64,000 bases of DNA. Origin: Qipengyuania mesophila. GTDB taxonomy: Bacteria > Pseudomonadota > Alphaproteobacteria > Sphingomonadales > Sphingomonadaceae. Location: the NCBI RefSeq assembly GCF_019711655.1, contig NZ_JAIGNU010000001.1:901501-965500 (forward strand), given 5' to 3'. The notes below the pieces were generated by a model. The model made no database searches, had not been told where the DNA came from, and saw only the letters and a program-made list of their open reading frames with translations. Shown in pieces: positions 1 through 8,146 of the stretch; position 1 is the first letter of the stretch; the number at the start of each line of letters is the position of its first letter. The position numbers were made by a program, and so were the translations under genes.

Positions 1-220
1 CATCCCGCTCGAAACGCTCCAGCGCGCCTTCCAGAACATCTACGATACCATGGACGAGGTCGACAATTTCAAGCTGCGCGCTCTCGACAGCATGAAGCAG
101 ACGGTCACTCTGCTCAGCAGCGAGGTCGAAAAGTCGAAGGGCTATATCGCTCGCGCCGAGGGCCAGTCGCAGGCGCAAAAGCAGGTTTCCGAATCGAGCC
201 TGCTGAGCATCGAGGGCTGA
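1..220 (+). CDS. Toxic anion resistance protein, TelA family (3' end only)
   Basis: This is the C-terminal 72 residues of a gene that begins left of the window; the reading frame starts at base 2 and stops with TGA at 218-220. The segment is helical and rich in Glu and Gln, with LQRAFQNIYDTMDEVD, LDSMKQTV and EVEKSKGYIARAE. This is the pattern I associate with the end of the TelA/KlaA/TerC-neighbour family (toxic anion resistance, PF05816). Family members are cytosolic coiled-coil proteins of poorly known biochemical role. The downstream XpaC-like gene starts 11 bases later, a pairing known for TelA homologues in Firmicutes and supportive of the call. Confidence 0.75.
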   Translation, partial: IPLETLQRAFQNIYDTMDEVDNFKLRALDSMKQTVTLLSSEVEKSKGYIARAEGQSQAQKQVSESSLLSIEG

Positions 221-230
221 GGGTAACCGC

Positions 231-989
231 GTGAACGACCTCACCCGAGACAGCGACCGCATCCTCGCCGAGAGCAAAGCGCTCGTGCGCGACAACCGCG
301 AAGGCGGTCGTCATCGCCGTGCGCCCTCCATCGGGGCGGGCTCGGCCAAGGTGAAGCGCGAGCATCTGATGAAGAAGGTCCGCAACGTGGCAATCGCGCT
401 GTTCGCGTTATGGGTCGGCATGGGGGTACTCGGCATCATTGTCGACGGAATCGGCTTCGTCGGGATCATGGCGCTGGTCGTGGCCAGCGTGGTCGCGATC
501 GGCGTCCTCGGGAATTATCCGAAGATGCGCACCCCCAGGCGCGCCGACATCAACAAAGGCAATGTCCAGCAGATGGTAAGCCGGACCGAACTGTGGCTCG
601 AAGCGCAGCGCCCCGCCCTGCCCGCGCCCGCCGCCAGGATCGTCGGCGACATGGGCGTTCAACTCGATGCGCTCGGCCTGCAACTCGAAGGCCTCGACCA
701 AGACCATCCGAAGGCGCGCGAGGTGCGCAGCCTGGTGGGCGAGCAGCTGCCAGAGATGATCGACAGCTACCGCCGCATCCCGGCGCATCTGCGCAAGGAA
801 GAGCGTGCCGGTTCGACCCCCGATCAGCAACTCACCGACAGTCTCGACAAGATCAGCGGCGAGATCGATTCGATCACGCGCCAGCTCGCCGAAGGCTCGC
901 TCGACGACCTGGCGATCAAGCATCGCTATCTCGACTACAAATTCGGCAGTGGCGCCGAAACCAGTCCGCAACTGGAGCACAAGAGCTGA
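231..989 (+). CDS. XpaC-like membrane protein, putative partner of TelA
   Basis: 252 residues from a GTG start; a GAGGG ribosome site overlaps the stop of the upstream telA-like gene seven bases before it, which decides the start. Residues about 51-92 contain two hydrophobic segments (VAIALFALWVGMGVLGIIV and IMALVVASVVAIGVLG), followed by a cytosolic helical domain containing LEAQRPALPAPA and repeated LDxL patterns. The architecture of two N-terminal membrane spans plus a soluble helical domain, together with adjacency to telA, fits the XpaC (5-bromo-4-chloroindolyl phosphate hydrolysis) family. That name reflects an old plate phenotype, not a demonstrated enzyme, so function is open. The stop overlaps the next start (TGATG). 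Confidence 0.55.
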   Translation: MNDLTRDSDRILAESKALVRDNREGGRHRRAPSIGAGSAKVKREHLMKKVRNVAIALFALWVGMGVLGIIVDGIGFVGIMALVVASVVAIGVLGNYPKMRTPRRADINKGNVQQMVSRTELWLEAQRPALPAPAARIVGDMGVQLDALGLQLEGLDQDHPKAREVRSLVGEQLPEMIDSYRRIPAHLRKEERAGSTPDQQLTDSLDKISGEIDSITRQLAEGSLDDLAIKHRYLDYKFGSGAETSPQLEHKS

Positions 990-1291
990 TGCGCGTTCCC
1001 ATTCCCCACGATCTCGAAAAGGAAGAGGTGCGTCGCCGCCTCCGCGAGCACAGCCACGAGATCGGCCAGTTCGTTCCGGGAGGGCTCGCCGACGTGACCA
1101 CACATTGGCCCAATGAGGATCGCATGGATCTGTCGGTCAGGGCCATCGGCCAGGGCGTCGACGGGTGCGTTCTTGTCGAGGATGGACAGGTCGTGTTCGA
1201 GGTGAACCTGCCGCCGGCGCTGTCCTTCGTCGAGCCGATGGTCGCCGGCGCGATCCGCCAGCAGGGCCAGAAGCTGATCGCCAAAAAGTAG
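989..1291 (+). CDS. Polyhydroxyalkanoic acid system family protein (PHA_gran_rgn-like)
   Basis: 100 residues, ATG overlapping the stop of the preceding gene by one base, so the two are translationally coupled. The N-terminus is basic and helical (HDLEKEEVRRRLREHS) and the C-terminal half holds the pattern GVDGCVLVEDGQVVFEVNLP followed by a hydrophobic helix and QKLIAK. This resembles the small PHA granule-region family (PF09650), whose members are often found in proteobacteria with or without phasins. No other polyhydroxyalkanoate gene lies in the window, so a role in granule biology is not shown here. A long frame continues upstream of this ATG but overlaps the XpaC-like gene and has no protein-like features. 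Confidence 0.6.
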   Translation: MRVPIPHDLEKEEVRRRLREHSHEIGQFVPGGLADVTTHWPNEDRMDLSVRAIGQGVDGCVLVEDGQVVFEVNLPPALSFVEPMVAGAIRQQGQKLIAKK

Positions 1292-1440
1292 GTCAGCGCT
1301 ACCCGCTGGCAAGAGAATTTCCTGTTTCAGGAACGAACTCGCGCTTGGGGCGCTGGAAAGGGAAGTACGCCGTCGGTGGGGCCGATCGGCGGACATTCGG
1401 CCTTCCGAGGCAGGACGGTAGGGAAAGCGAGGCCGAACGA

Positions 1441-2001
1441 ATGCCGGCAGACGATGGGGTGGGTCGCACCATCCGGAATTATCTCAGGAGCGAGACCTCG
1501 GCAGAACACACCCGGCTTGACGAGCGGCTTGGCGCGCTCGTAACCGGCGACGTCGAGGACTACGCCGCATTCCTCGCCATTCAGTATCGCGCCCGGAAGG
1601 GTATCGAGCGTTGGCTGGAACAGCATTGCATTGCAAATGCGCCTCCGCCGCAAACCGGGCTGATTGCGCGCGACCTGGGCGAGCTTGGCCACCCGCTTCC
1701 CTTCGACACGCCCGACTTTGTCGCCGCTGATGAGGCACAGAGCCTCGGCATTTGTTGGGTGCTCGCTGGCTCGGCGCTCGGCAACCGGGCCATCCTTGCG
1801 CGGATGGCCAAGCTGGATGCGTCGCGGCCAGTGGCCTTCCTGTCGGATTCCGCGATGGGGGATTACTGGCGCGGGCTGCTTCCGACGCTGCAGCGCCCGA
1901 ATGCGGAGAGCGACATGCGCGGCCCGCGCGATGGCGCGCGGGCCGCTTTTGCCCATTTCAACGCGGTGGCTGCAGAGAGCCTCGCCCTCGAGGCAGCGTG
2001 A
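1441..2001 (+). CDS. bphO: Biliverdin-producing heme oxygenase
   Basis: 186 residues. It cleaves heme to biliverdin IX-alpha, CO and Fe2+ in the cytosol. The N-terminus carries the family pattern LRSETSAEHTRLDERLG, in which His23 is the expected proximal heme ligand, and the distal helix region includes GICWVLAGSALGNRAI, matching the Gly-rich distal helix of bacterial heme oxygenases. The stop TGA shares one base with the ATG of the bacteriophytochrome gene, so chromophore synthesis and apoprotein are made together. The upstream gap of 149 bases (1292-1440) should hold the promoter; I see no convincing consensus in it. Confidence 0.9.
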   Translation: MPADDGVGRTIRNYLRSETSAEHTRLDERLGALVTGDVEDYAAFLAIQYRARKGIERWLEQHCIANAPPPQTGLIARDLGELGHPLPFDTPDFVAADEAQSLGICWVLAGSALGNRAILARMAKLDASRPVAFLSDSAMGDYWRGLLPTLQRPNAESDMRGPRDGARAAFAHFNAVAAESLALEAA

Positions 2002-4544
2002 TGCAGCCGCACGACGTCAACCTCACCAATTGTGATCGCGAACCGATCCACCAACTCGGTCGGATCCAGGATTTCGGCGCGCTGATCGCGGTCAATTCCG
2101 ATTGGTTCGTTTCGCATCGTTCGACCAACCTCGAGGATATCCTTGGTGAGGGCCGCGATCTCCAGCTCGGTGACGGGCTCGACGGATTCTTTGCGCCGGT
2201 CGCGTTGTCGGAGCTGCGCAGTTCCGCTGCGACCCTCGGTATCGATGACCAGGTCGAGCGCATGTTCGGCATGCAATTGTTTGGCACCGACGAACTGTTC
2301 GATTGCGCTCTGCATACCTCGGGCCCGAACACGATCATCGAGATCGAACGCCACGTTGCGGGCGATCTCAACCGGCAGCTCGGCAATCTGCGGCCGATCA
2401 TGACCCGGCTCGAGAAGCGCACCGACGTGGAAAGCCTGGTCGGAGAGGCCGCCCGCCAACTGCGACATGCGCTCAAGATCGACCGGGTGATGGTCTATCG
2501 CTTCCACGACGACCTGTCGGGCGAGGTCATTGCCGAAGCCGCGCGCGAGGATCTCGAGAAATTCTACGGCCTGCGCTATCCCAAGACCGACATCCCGGTC
2601 CAGGCCCGCGCGCTCTATCTGCGCAACCGGTTCCGTATCATCGCCGATGTCGAGGCTGAGCCGGTGCCGATCGAGCCAGAGGTTTCGTTGACCGGAGAGC
2701 CGCTCGACCTCAGCATGAGCTCGCTGCGGGCGGTCTCGCCGATCCATATCGAATATCTCAAGAACATGGGCGTGGGCGCCTCGCTGTCGATCTCGATCAT
2801 CGTCGGCGGGAAGCTCTGGGGGCTGTTCGCCTGCCACCACTACGGCCCCAAGCTGCTGCCCTATTCGAGCCGGACGGCAGCCGAGCTGTTCTCGGACTAC
2901 TTCTCGCTCATGCTCGACCGGACCATGGCCCGCGAGGCATCCGAACGGAAGGAGCGCGCACGCGAGATCCATACCAGGCTGATGCGCGACATTGCCGGGG
3001 GTGCCCCGCTTCCGAGCAGCCTGCCGATGATCGAACCGGTCATCCAGCAGGTGATACCGCACGACGGGGCGAGCATCTTCGTCGACGGCGTCTACGATGC
3101 GCGCGGGGCAGCGCCCAACGAGGAGGAATTCCGCGCCATAATCCCCAATCTCAAGGGTGGAGCGACAAGCCGGATCCTAGCCAGCGAATCCATCTCCGAC
3201 CACCTGCCCCTGGCGGAACGCTTTGCCGATCGCGCAGCCGGCGCGCTGGTCATTCCGGTGTCGCGCACTCCGCGGGATTATCTGATCCTCTGGCGCAAGC
3301 CGCTGGTGCGTACGGTGACATGGGCGGGCAATCCCGAGAAACCGGTCGAGACCGGTCCGAATGGGGACCGGCTGACGCCGCGCAAGAGCTTCGAAGCGTG
3401 GCAGGAGACGGTCGAGGGTCGGGCCGAGAGCTGGTCCCCCGCCGAGCTCGACATCGCCGAAAGCCTGCGTGTCACTCTGCTCGAGATCATCCTGCGCCTC
3501 ACCGACGAGGCAGTAACCGAACGCAGCAAGGCGCAGCGTCAGCAGGAACTGCTGATCGCCGAGCTCAATCACCGCGTGCGCAACATCCTCAACCTGATCC
3601 GCGGATTGATAAGCCAATCGAAGGGCGACGCGCGCGACATCGAAAGCTTCGTCGACATCGTCGGCGGGCGCATCTCGTCGCTCGCCTCGGCGCATGACAA
3701 CATCACGCGTGGAAACTGGTCGTCCGCGCCCTTCTCCGAACTGCTGGAGACAGAAGCGGATGCCTATCTCGCGGGGAAGAAGGACCGGCTCGACCTCTCG
3801 GGCCCCGAGGCGATGATCGCACCCGAAGCCTATACCGTGCTTGCCCTCGTCATCCACGAGATGATCACCAATTCGGCAAAATACGGATCGCTCAGCGATC
3901 AGGCGGGGAGGCTGGCCGTCGAAGTCAGCGAGAATCCGGAAGGCAATTTCTGCCTCGACTGGCGCGAAACCGGCGGTCCGCCGGTCAAGCCACCCAAGCG
4001 CCGCGGGTTCGGCAGCGCGATTATCGAGCGTTCTATCCCTTACGAATTGGGCGGGACGGCCGAGATCGACTATCGCCTGGAAGGCGTCGTCGCTCGATTT
4101 TGCATTCCGGGACGCAATGTCGAATGGGGCACGCGCGAGGGCGAAGGCTTCACCGCCCTCAAGAAACGGAAGGAAGGCCATTTGGAAAACCCGCCCGCGA
4201 GTGTCCTGCTGGTCGAGGACAGCATGATCATCGCACTCGACGCCGAGGACTGTCTCAAGGAGTTGGGGGTCGAGACGGTGCGTACCGAGAGCTCGGTCGT
4301 GGCGGCACTCGATGCTCTGTCGAAGACGCGCCCTGCCCTCGCCATTCTCGACTACAATCTCGGCAAGGAAAACAGCGAGCCGGTGGCCGAGAGACTCCGC
4401 GAGATGGGCGTGCCCTTCTGGCTCGCGACGGGCTATGGCGAGATGGCCGACCGGCTCGAAAGGCTCGGCGCTCTCGGCCTGCTCACCAAGCCCTATGGCA
4501 AGGACGAGCTCGAGCAGGTCCTGGCGAGCTACACCCCGGAATAA
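2001..4544 (+). CDS. bphP: Bacteriophytochrome with HWE histidine kinase and C-terminal receiver domain
   Basis: 847 residues: PAS (about 10-120), GAF (140-305), PHY (325-500), HWE-type kinase (515-705), receiver (733-847). Cys11 is placed as the biliverdin-linking Cys of BphPs. The GAF domain has PKTDIP with Asp197 and SPIHIEYLKNMGV with His249; the PHY tongue has PRKSF at 460-464. The kinase has ELNHRVRN with phospho-acceptor His524, an N-box with HEMITN and WRE at 654-656, which are the H and WxE that name HWE kinases. The receiver has acidic residues 739-740, phospho-acceptor Asp784 and Lys830. Red/far-red light should control phosphotransfer, perhaps internally to Asp784. A separate output regulator is not in the window. 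The gene is coupled to bphO. Confidence 0.95.
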   Translation: MQPHDVNLTNCDREPIHQLGRIQDFGALIAVNSDWFVSHRSTNLEDILGEGRDLQLGDGLDGFFAPVALSELRSSAATLGIDDQVERMFGMQLFGTDELFDCALHTSGPNTIIEIERHVAGDLNRQLGNLRPIMTRLEKRTDVESLVGEAARQLRHALKIDRVMVYRFHDDLSGEVIAEAAREDLEKFYGLRYPKTDIPVQARALYLRNRFRIIADVEAEPVPIEPEVSLTGEPLDLSMSSLRAVSPIHIEYLKNMGVGASLSISIIVGGKLWGLFACHHYGPKLLPYSSRTAAELFSDYFSLMLDRTMAREASERKERAREIHTRLMRDIAGGAPLPSSLPMIEPVIQQVIPHDGASIFVDGVYDARGAAPNEEEFRAIIPNLKGGATSRILASESISDHLPLAERFADRAAGALVIPVSRTPRDYLILWRKPLVRTVTWAGNPEKPVETGPNGDRLTPRKSFEAWQETVEGRAESWSPAELDIAESLRVTLLEIILRLTDEAVTERSKAQRQQELLIAELNHRVRNILNLIRGLISQSKGDARDIESFVDIVGGRISSLASAHDNITRGNWSSAPFSELLETEADAYLAGKKDRLDLSGPEAMIAPEAYTVLALVIHEMITNSAKYGSLSDQAGRLAVEVSENPEGNFCLDWRETGGPPVKPPKRRGFGSAIIERSIPYELGGTAEIDYRLEGVVARFCIPGRNVEWGTREGEGFTALKKRKEGHLENPPASVLLVEDSMIIALDAEDCLKELGVETVRTESSVVAALDALSKTRPALAILDYNLGKENSEPVAERLREMGVPFWLATGYGEMADRLERLGALGLLTKPYGKDELEQVLASYTPE

Positions 4545-4565
4545 GCCGGCGCAGGCAAGGCGCGA

Positions 4566-5288
4566 TCAGTTGAAGAAGCGCTGCTGATAATAGAAGGTCG
4601 CCGCGACCGGCGTACCGCGGCTATCACGCGCGGGCTCGAAACGGATCTGCTCGTAAGCCAGCCGGCACACCACGGCATCGGTTTCCGGGAACGGGCTGGG
4701 ACGATAGACGCTGCACCCTGTCACCCGCCCCGCGGCGGAGACCGACAGCTTGACGATTACCGACTTGCCGATCCGCACCTGCCGCCCGCCCGGCGGCACC
4801 GGAAAGGCGCTCGCATCGGTGATCGCCTGCACCAACACCGGCTTGGTCGCTGCCCCGCCGCCTTGGCCGCCGCCACCCTCTCCGCTCCCGGTACCCTCCC
4901 CCTGCCCGGAACGGCCGGTTCCCTGACCCTGGTCGGTGGCCCCGGCACTGTTCGCGGTTCCGGTGGACGAGGCGCGCGGCGCGGGGGGATCCTCGCGCAT
5001 CCGGCGCTTGGGCTCGGGCGCAGTCACCGCGTCGGGTACCGCTTCGCGACCCGGATCGCCCTGCGCGCCCTCGGGTTCGGGAGCGGTCGGCTCTGGTTCG
5101 TCTTCGGGAGCGGAGACGGTGACGGTGAAGGCCGACACGACTGTGCGCTCGACACCCGCCACCGCACTCGGCGCGAGTGCCCGGACGAGGACGTAGAACA
5201 GGGCGATATGGATCAGCACGATGAGCGCGAGCACCCATGGGTTGGGCCGCGGTTTCGTCTGGCTGTAACGGGTGACCTGCTGATCCAT
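4566..5288 (-). CDS. tonB: Energy transducer TonB family protein
   Basis: 240 residues. A short cytosolic N-terminus is followed by one membrane span (about 17-39, WVLALIVLIHIALFYVLVRAL), a Pro/Glu-rich then Gly-rich periplasmic linker (about 60-150) and a C-terminal TonB-type domain (about 150-240) with VRIGKSVIVKLSVSAAGRVT, a conserved-type Cys pair and a final YYQQRFF. It should transmit proton-motive force to outer-membrane receptors. It lies directly downstream of a TonB-dependent receptor on the same strand, with terminator-like hairpins between them. exbB and exbD are not in the window. The glycine-rich linker is low-complexity but not otherwise unusual. Confidence 0.88.
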   Translation of the reverse strand: MDQQVTRYSQTKPRPNPWVLALIVLIHIALFYVLVRALAPSAVAGVERTVVSAFTVTVSAPEDEPEPTAPEPEGAQGDPGREAVPDAVTAPEPKRRMREDPPAPRASSTGTANSAGATDQGQGTGRSGQGEGTGSGEGGGGQGGGAATKPVLVQAITDASAFPVPPGGRQVRIGKSVIVKLSVSAAGRVTGCSVYRPSPFPETDAVVCRLAYEQIRFEPARDSRGTPVAATFYYQQRFFN

Positions 5289-5349
5289 TCCGGTTCAACG
5301 GGAATCCACGCCTGCCTGTTCCGGTGGGTCGGTCGGAAGACATGAAAGA

Positions 5350-5412
5350 GGGCGGCCCTCAGCGAAGAGGACCGCCCCTAGGTTGATCACGTTCCGGAGT
5401 CTCCTCCGGAAC
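5350..5412 (-). terminator. Tandem hairpins downstream of the TonB-dependent receptor
   Basis: Two hairpins lie between the receptor stop (5422) and tonB. The first in transcription order is an 8-bp perfect inverted repeat, 5391-5398 and 5405-5412, with a 6-base loop. The second pairs 5350-5360 with 5367-5377 (one mismatch) and is followed on the minus strand by CTCTTTC. The second has the stem plus short pyrimidine tail of an intrinsic terminator; the first may protect the receptor mRNA 3' end. The tonB gene would then need its own promoter or read-through. Confidence 0.6.
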
Positions 5413-5421
5413 TTCTTATGA

Positions 5422-7896
5422 TCAGAAGCCCCAGACGAGCGACGCGGTGATCGCGCGCGGCGGGCCGATGTTCACGAAACCGCCCGAGGTCGTCAGGCCG
5501 GTCGAAGCCGAGCCGATGTAGACCTCGTCGAAGAGGTTAGTGATGTTGACCTGGAAGTAGGCCTTGTCGAAGTCTTCGTCGAAGTAACCCAGCGACAGGC
5601 GCGCATCGAGATCGGCAACGGTGTAACCCGGAAGCTCGACCGTGTTGATGTCGTTGAGGTAACGCATGCCCGTACGCTTGACTTGCGCACCAAGTTCGAC
5701 CGGTCCGAGATCGGCCTGGACGCGGGCACCGAGGGTGTACTTCGGGGCACCGGCTTCGCGCTTGCCTGCGGTTTCGGCGAACGAGGTCGCACCCGTCTGG
5801 ACGTCGTCCTTGATGTCCGACTTCAGGTACGAACCGAAGAGGTAGATCAGGAACGGGTCGGCCGGCTTCCACGAGATGCTGCCGTCGATGCCATACTTGT
5901 CGACAGTACCGAGGTTGCGGGTAACCGTGCGGTCGAGAACCGGATCGTAGGCCGATGCGAGACGGTTGTTGTAGCGGTTGAACCAACCCGAAACCTGGGC
6001 CTGGATGTTGCCGCTCTGGTAACGCAGACCAAGGTCGAACGAGTCCGACGTTTCCGGGGTCGGCGCGACACCGGCCAGCAGCGAACCGTAGAGAGTGTCC
6101 GTTCCCGGAACCGACAGGTTCTTGGCGTAGCTTGCGAAGACGCTGGCATCACCAAAGGTGTAGGTGAGACCGACGTTCGGAAGCAGCTTGTCGTACTTGT
6201 ACTTCGCCGAAGTCGGAGCGAGGTAGCCAGGGTTGGCAGCAACATAGTCTGCAATGTCGGTGGCACCGTTGATGCAGTTCACGTTGCCCGAGGTGTCGGT
6301 CGTCACGCAGTACTGGTTGAGGTCGCGGGTGAAGAACGGCGCGCGAACACCGATCTGGGCCACGAGGTCGCCGAACTCGCCACGGTACTCGGCCGAAACC
6401 TGGTTGAGCGTAGCGTAGGAGAGACGGTCACGCTTCTGCGGGGCAACACCGTTGATGTCGAGCAGCGGGTCGTTGATCGGGAAGACGTCGAACGGCTCGC
6501 CGTTGAGCTGCAGGCTGCCTGCCGTACCGGTCTGGCGGTGACGCGCGCGGTCGAAGGTGTAGGCCAGACGCACGCGGTTGTTGTCGTCGATGTCGTAGAT
6601 CAGGTTGGCGATCACGCCATAGCGACGGGTCTGCGTGTGGCTGGGCGACAGGATGTTGACGTAATCCAGCGTATCGCCGTCACCGTTGAGGTCGACGCCA
6701 CCGAAGAAGTAGTACTGCGTCGAGCGGCTGTTGCGCTGCGGGTTACGCGGATCGGTCTGGAAGATGCCGCCGGTGTAACCATCGGGCGAGAAGCCTTCGA
6801 AGCCGATCGAGGTGCCGCCGCCATTGGCCTTCACGTACTGGAAGCTCGGATCGACCGTCAGGGTCAGCGAGTCGCCAAGAGTGAAGCGCGAGTTGCCGCG
6901 GATGTTGCCGGTGTTCGACGGATTGTAACGACGCTCGAACGGAGTGCCGCAGCTATTGTACTCGTCCTGAACGCCCGCTTGCGGGACGTCGACCGTGCAC
7001 GGCGTGCCGTCGAACAGATCGTAGAAGCGATCTTCCGGTTCCTGAATCGAGTAGGTTTCGATCCCGCCGAAGAAGGCCGGCGAGCCGTTGAAATTGTTGC
7101 GGTTCTGGTTGTAGTGACCGGCGATCGAAACGAAGTCGCCATTGTCGCCCAGCGGCTGGAAGATCTTGGCGTTGTACTGCTGCTTGTCGACGCCGCCGTA
7201 GTTCGAGAAGACCGAATCGTTCTCGGTGCGCGAGGCGGTGAAGTAGGCCTTGAGGCCGCCAGCGGTGATTTCGCCGGTCTCGATCTTGCCGAAGAAGCGA
7301 TACATCATGCGGTCGCCCGGATTGCCGCGCGCGATGATGTTGCCGTAGGTCATGCTGGTCAGCACGCCGAATTCGTCGTCGGGAACCTTCGAACGGATGT
7401 TGATGGTGCCGCCGGCGGCCGAAGCGGTCGGGCTGTCGACGTCGGTCGAGCCGAGGCTGACGGTCGCATACTCGATGATTTCGGGGTCGAGCATCTGGTT
7501 GGTGTACAGCGCGTAGTTACCCGAGTCGTTCAGCGGAACGCCGTCGAAGGTCTGCGAGATACGGTCCGACGAGAAGCCGCGGATGGTGAAGCTGCCACCC
7601 AGCGAACCGAAGGGGTCGTTGTTGGTAAAACTGACGCCCGGGACAAGGTTCAGCGTGTCGTTGATGGTCTGGCCGGGGTTCTGGCGGCTGATCAGCTCGG
7701 AGCCGATCTGGACCTTCGCCTTGGGCGATTCGGGAATATCGACACCGCCGACATCGGTCGAGCGGGCGCCCGAAACGATGATGACGTTTTCGTTGTCGAA
7801 GTCGGCCGAACCGGTCGACTGTGCGGCGGCCGGAGCAGCGACCATCGCGCTGGCGGTGCTGACCACCGAGGCGGCCAAGAGGTATTTGAACTTCAT
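5422..7896 (-). CDS. TonB-dependent outer-membrane receptor
   Basis: 824 residues from the ATG at 7896. That start is chosen because it begins a signal peptide (MKFKYLLAASVVSTASAMVA, then APAAAQ) and has a GAAGGGATC ribosome site; the frame runs open further upstream without such features. The plug domain (about 35-170) shows SGARSTDVGG, TINDTLNLVPGVSF, FTIRGF and AAGGTINIRSK. The rest is a 22-strand beta-barrel pattern with many alternating aromatic residues, ending ITASLVWGF with a terminal Phe, as expected for BAM insertion. The ligand (siderophore, oligosaccharide or vitamin) cannot be told from sequence. TonB is encoded just downstream. Confidence 0.9.
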   Translation of the reverse strand: MKFKYLLAASVVSTASAMVAAPAAAQSTGSADFDNENVIIVSGARSTDVGGVDIPESPKAKVQIGSELISRQNPGQTINDTLNLVPGVSFTNNDPFGSLGGSFTIRGFSSDRISQTFDGVPLNDSGNYALYTNQMLDPEIIEYATVSLGSTDVDSPTASAAGGTINIRSKVPDDEFGVLTSMTYGNIIARGNPGDRMMYRFFGKIETGEITAGGLKAYFTASRTENDSVFSNYGGVDKQQYNAKIFQPLGDNGDFVSIAGHYNQNRNNFNGSPAFFGGIETYSIQEPEDRFYDLFDGTPCTVDVPQAGVQDEYNSCGTPFERRYNPSNTGNIRGNSRFTLGDSLTLTVDPSFQYVKANGGGTSIGFEGFSPDGYTGGIFQTDPRNPQRNSRSTQYYFFGGVDLNGDGDTLDYVNILSPSHTQTRRYGVIANLIYDIDDNNRVRLAYTFDRARHRQTGTAGSLQLNGEPFDVFPINDPLLDINGVAPQKRDRLSYATLNQVSAEYRGEFGDLVAQIGVRAPFFTRDLNQYCVTTDTSGNVNCINGATDIADYVAANPGYLAPTSAKYKYDKLLPNVGLTYTFGDASVFASYAKNLSVPGTDTLYGSLLAGVAPTPETSDSFDLGLRYQSGNIQAQVSGWFNRYNNRLASAYDPVLDRTVTRNLGTVDKYGIDGSISWKPADPFLIYLFGSYLKSDIKDDVQTGATSFAETAGKREAGAPKYTLGARVQADLGPVELGAQVKRTGMRYLNDINTVELPGYTVADLDARLSLGYFDEDFDKAYFQVNITNLFDEVYIGSASTGLTTSGGFVNIGPPRAITASLVWGF

Positions 7897-8146
7897 CGAG
7901 ATGATCCCTTCGGTCTCGTTAAAGGTTGCCTGGAATTGGAGAGCCCACTCCCAATGGCGGGAGGACGCTGAGCCCAAGCGACCTTTTTGTGACAAGATCA
8001 AGACGTATGTTGCAGGCGCGAGACGCACCTGCAGCGAACACAAGAAAGTTGCTGTTTTTTAGGAGAAAATTTGCGTTGCAAAATAGCAACTAGTCCGAAA
8101 AATCGGGTCCCGCGCACGAAACCCGATCTATCGGCGTCGTCGATCG
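7897..8146 (-). promoter_or_regulatory. Upstream region of the TonB-dependent receptor with a spaced inverted repeat
   Basis: This 250-base gap is visibly A/T-richer around 8041-8100. It holds an inverted repeat of AGTTGCT (8047-8053) and AGCAACT (8085-8091) separated by 31 bases, with a further GTTGCA at 8075-8080. The arms are candidate regulator half-sites about 150 bases before the receptor ATG. The same hexamers occur before the HxlR/CC_3452 pair at 59632-59689. No Fur-box-like 19-mer was recognised. Promoter assignment is inference. Confidence 0.35.

Noticed and set aside
1330-1358. GGAAC-N16-CGCT resembling an EcfG general-stress promoter before bphO
   Set aside because: The -10 half differs from CGTT and the pattern is short; not strong enough to call.
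5683-7971. Long plus-strand open frame (over 700 codons) antisense to the TonB-dependent receptor
   Set aside because: High G+C removes stops from opposite frames; the translation is Arg/Val/Asp low-complexity with no motif, while the minus frame is a complete receptor.
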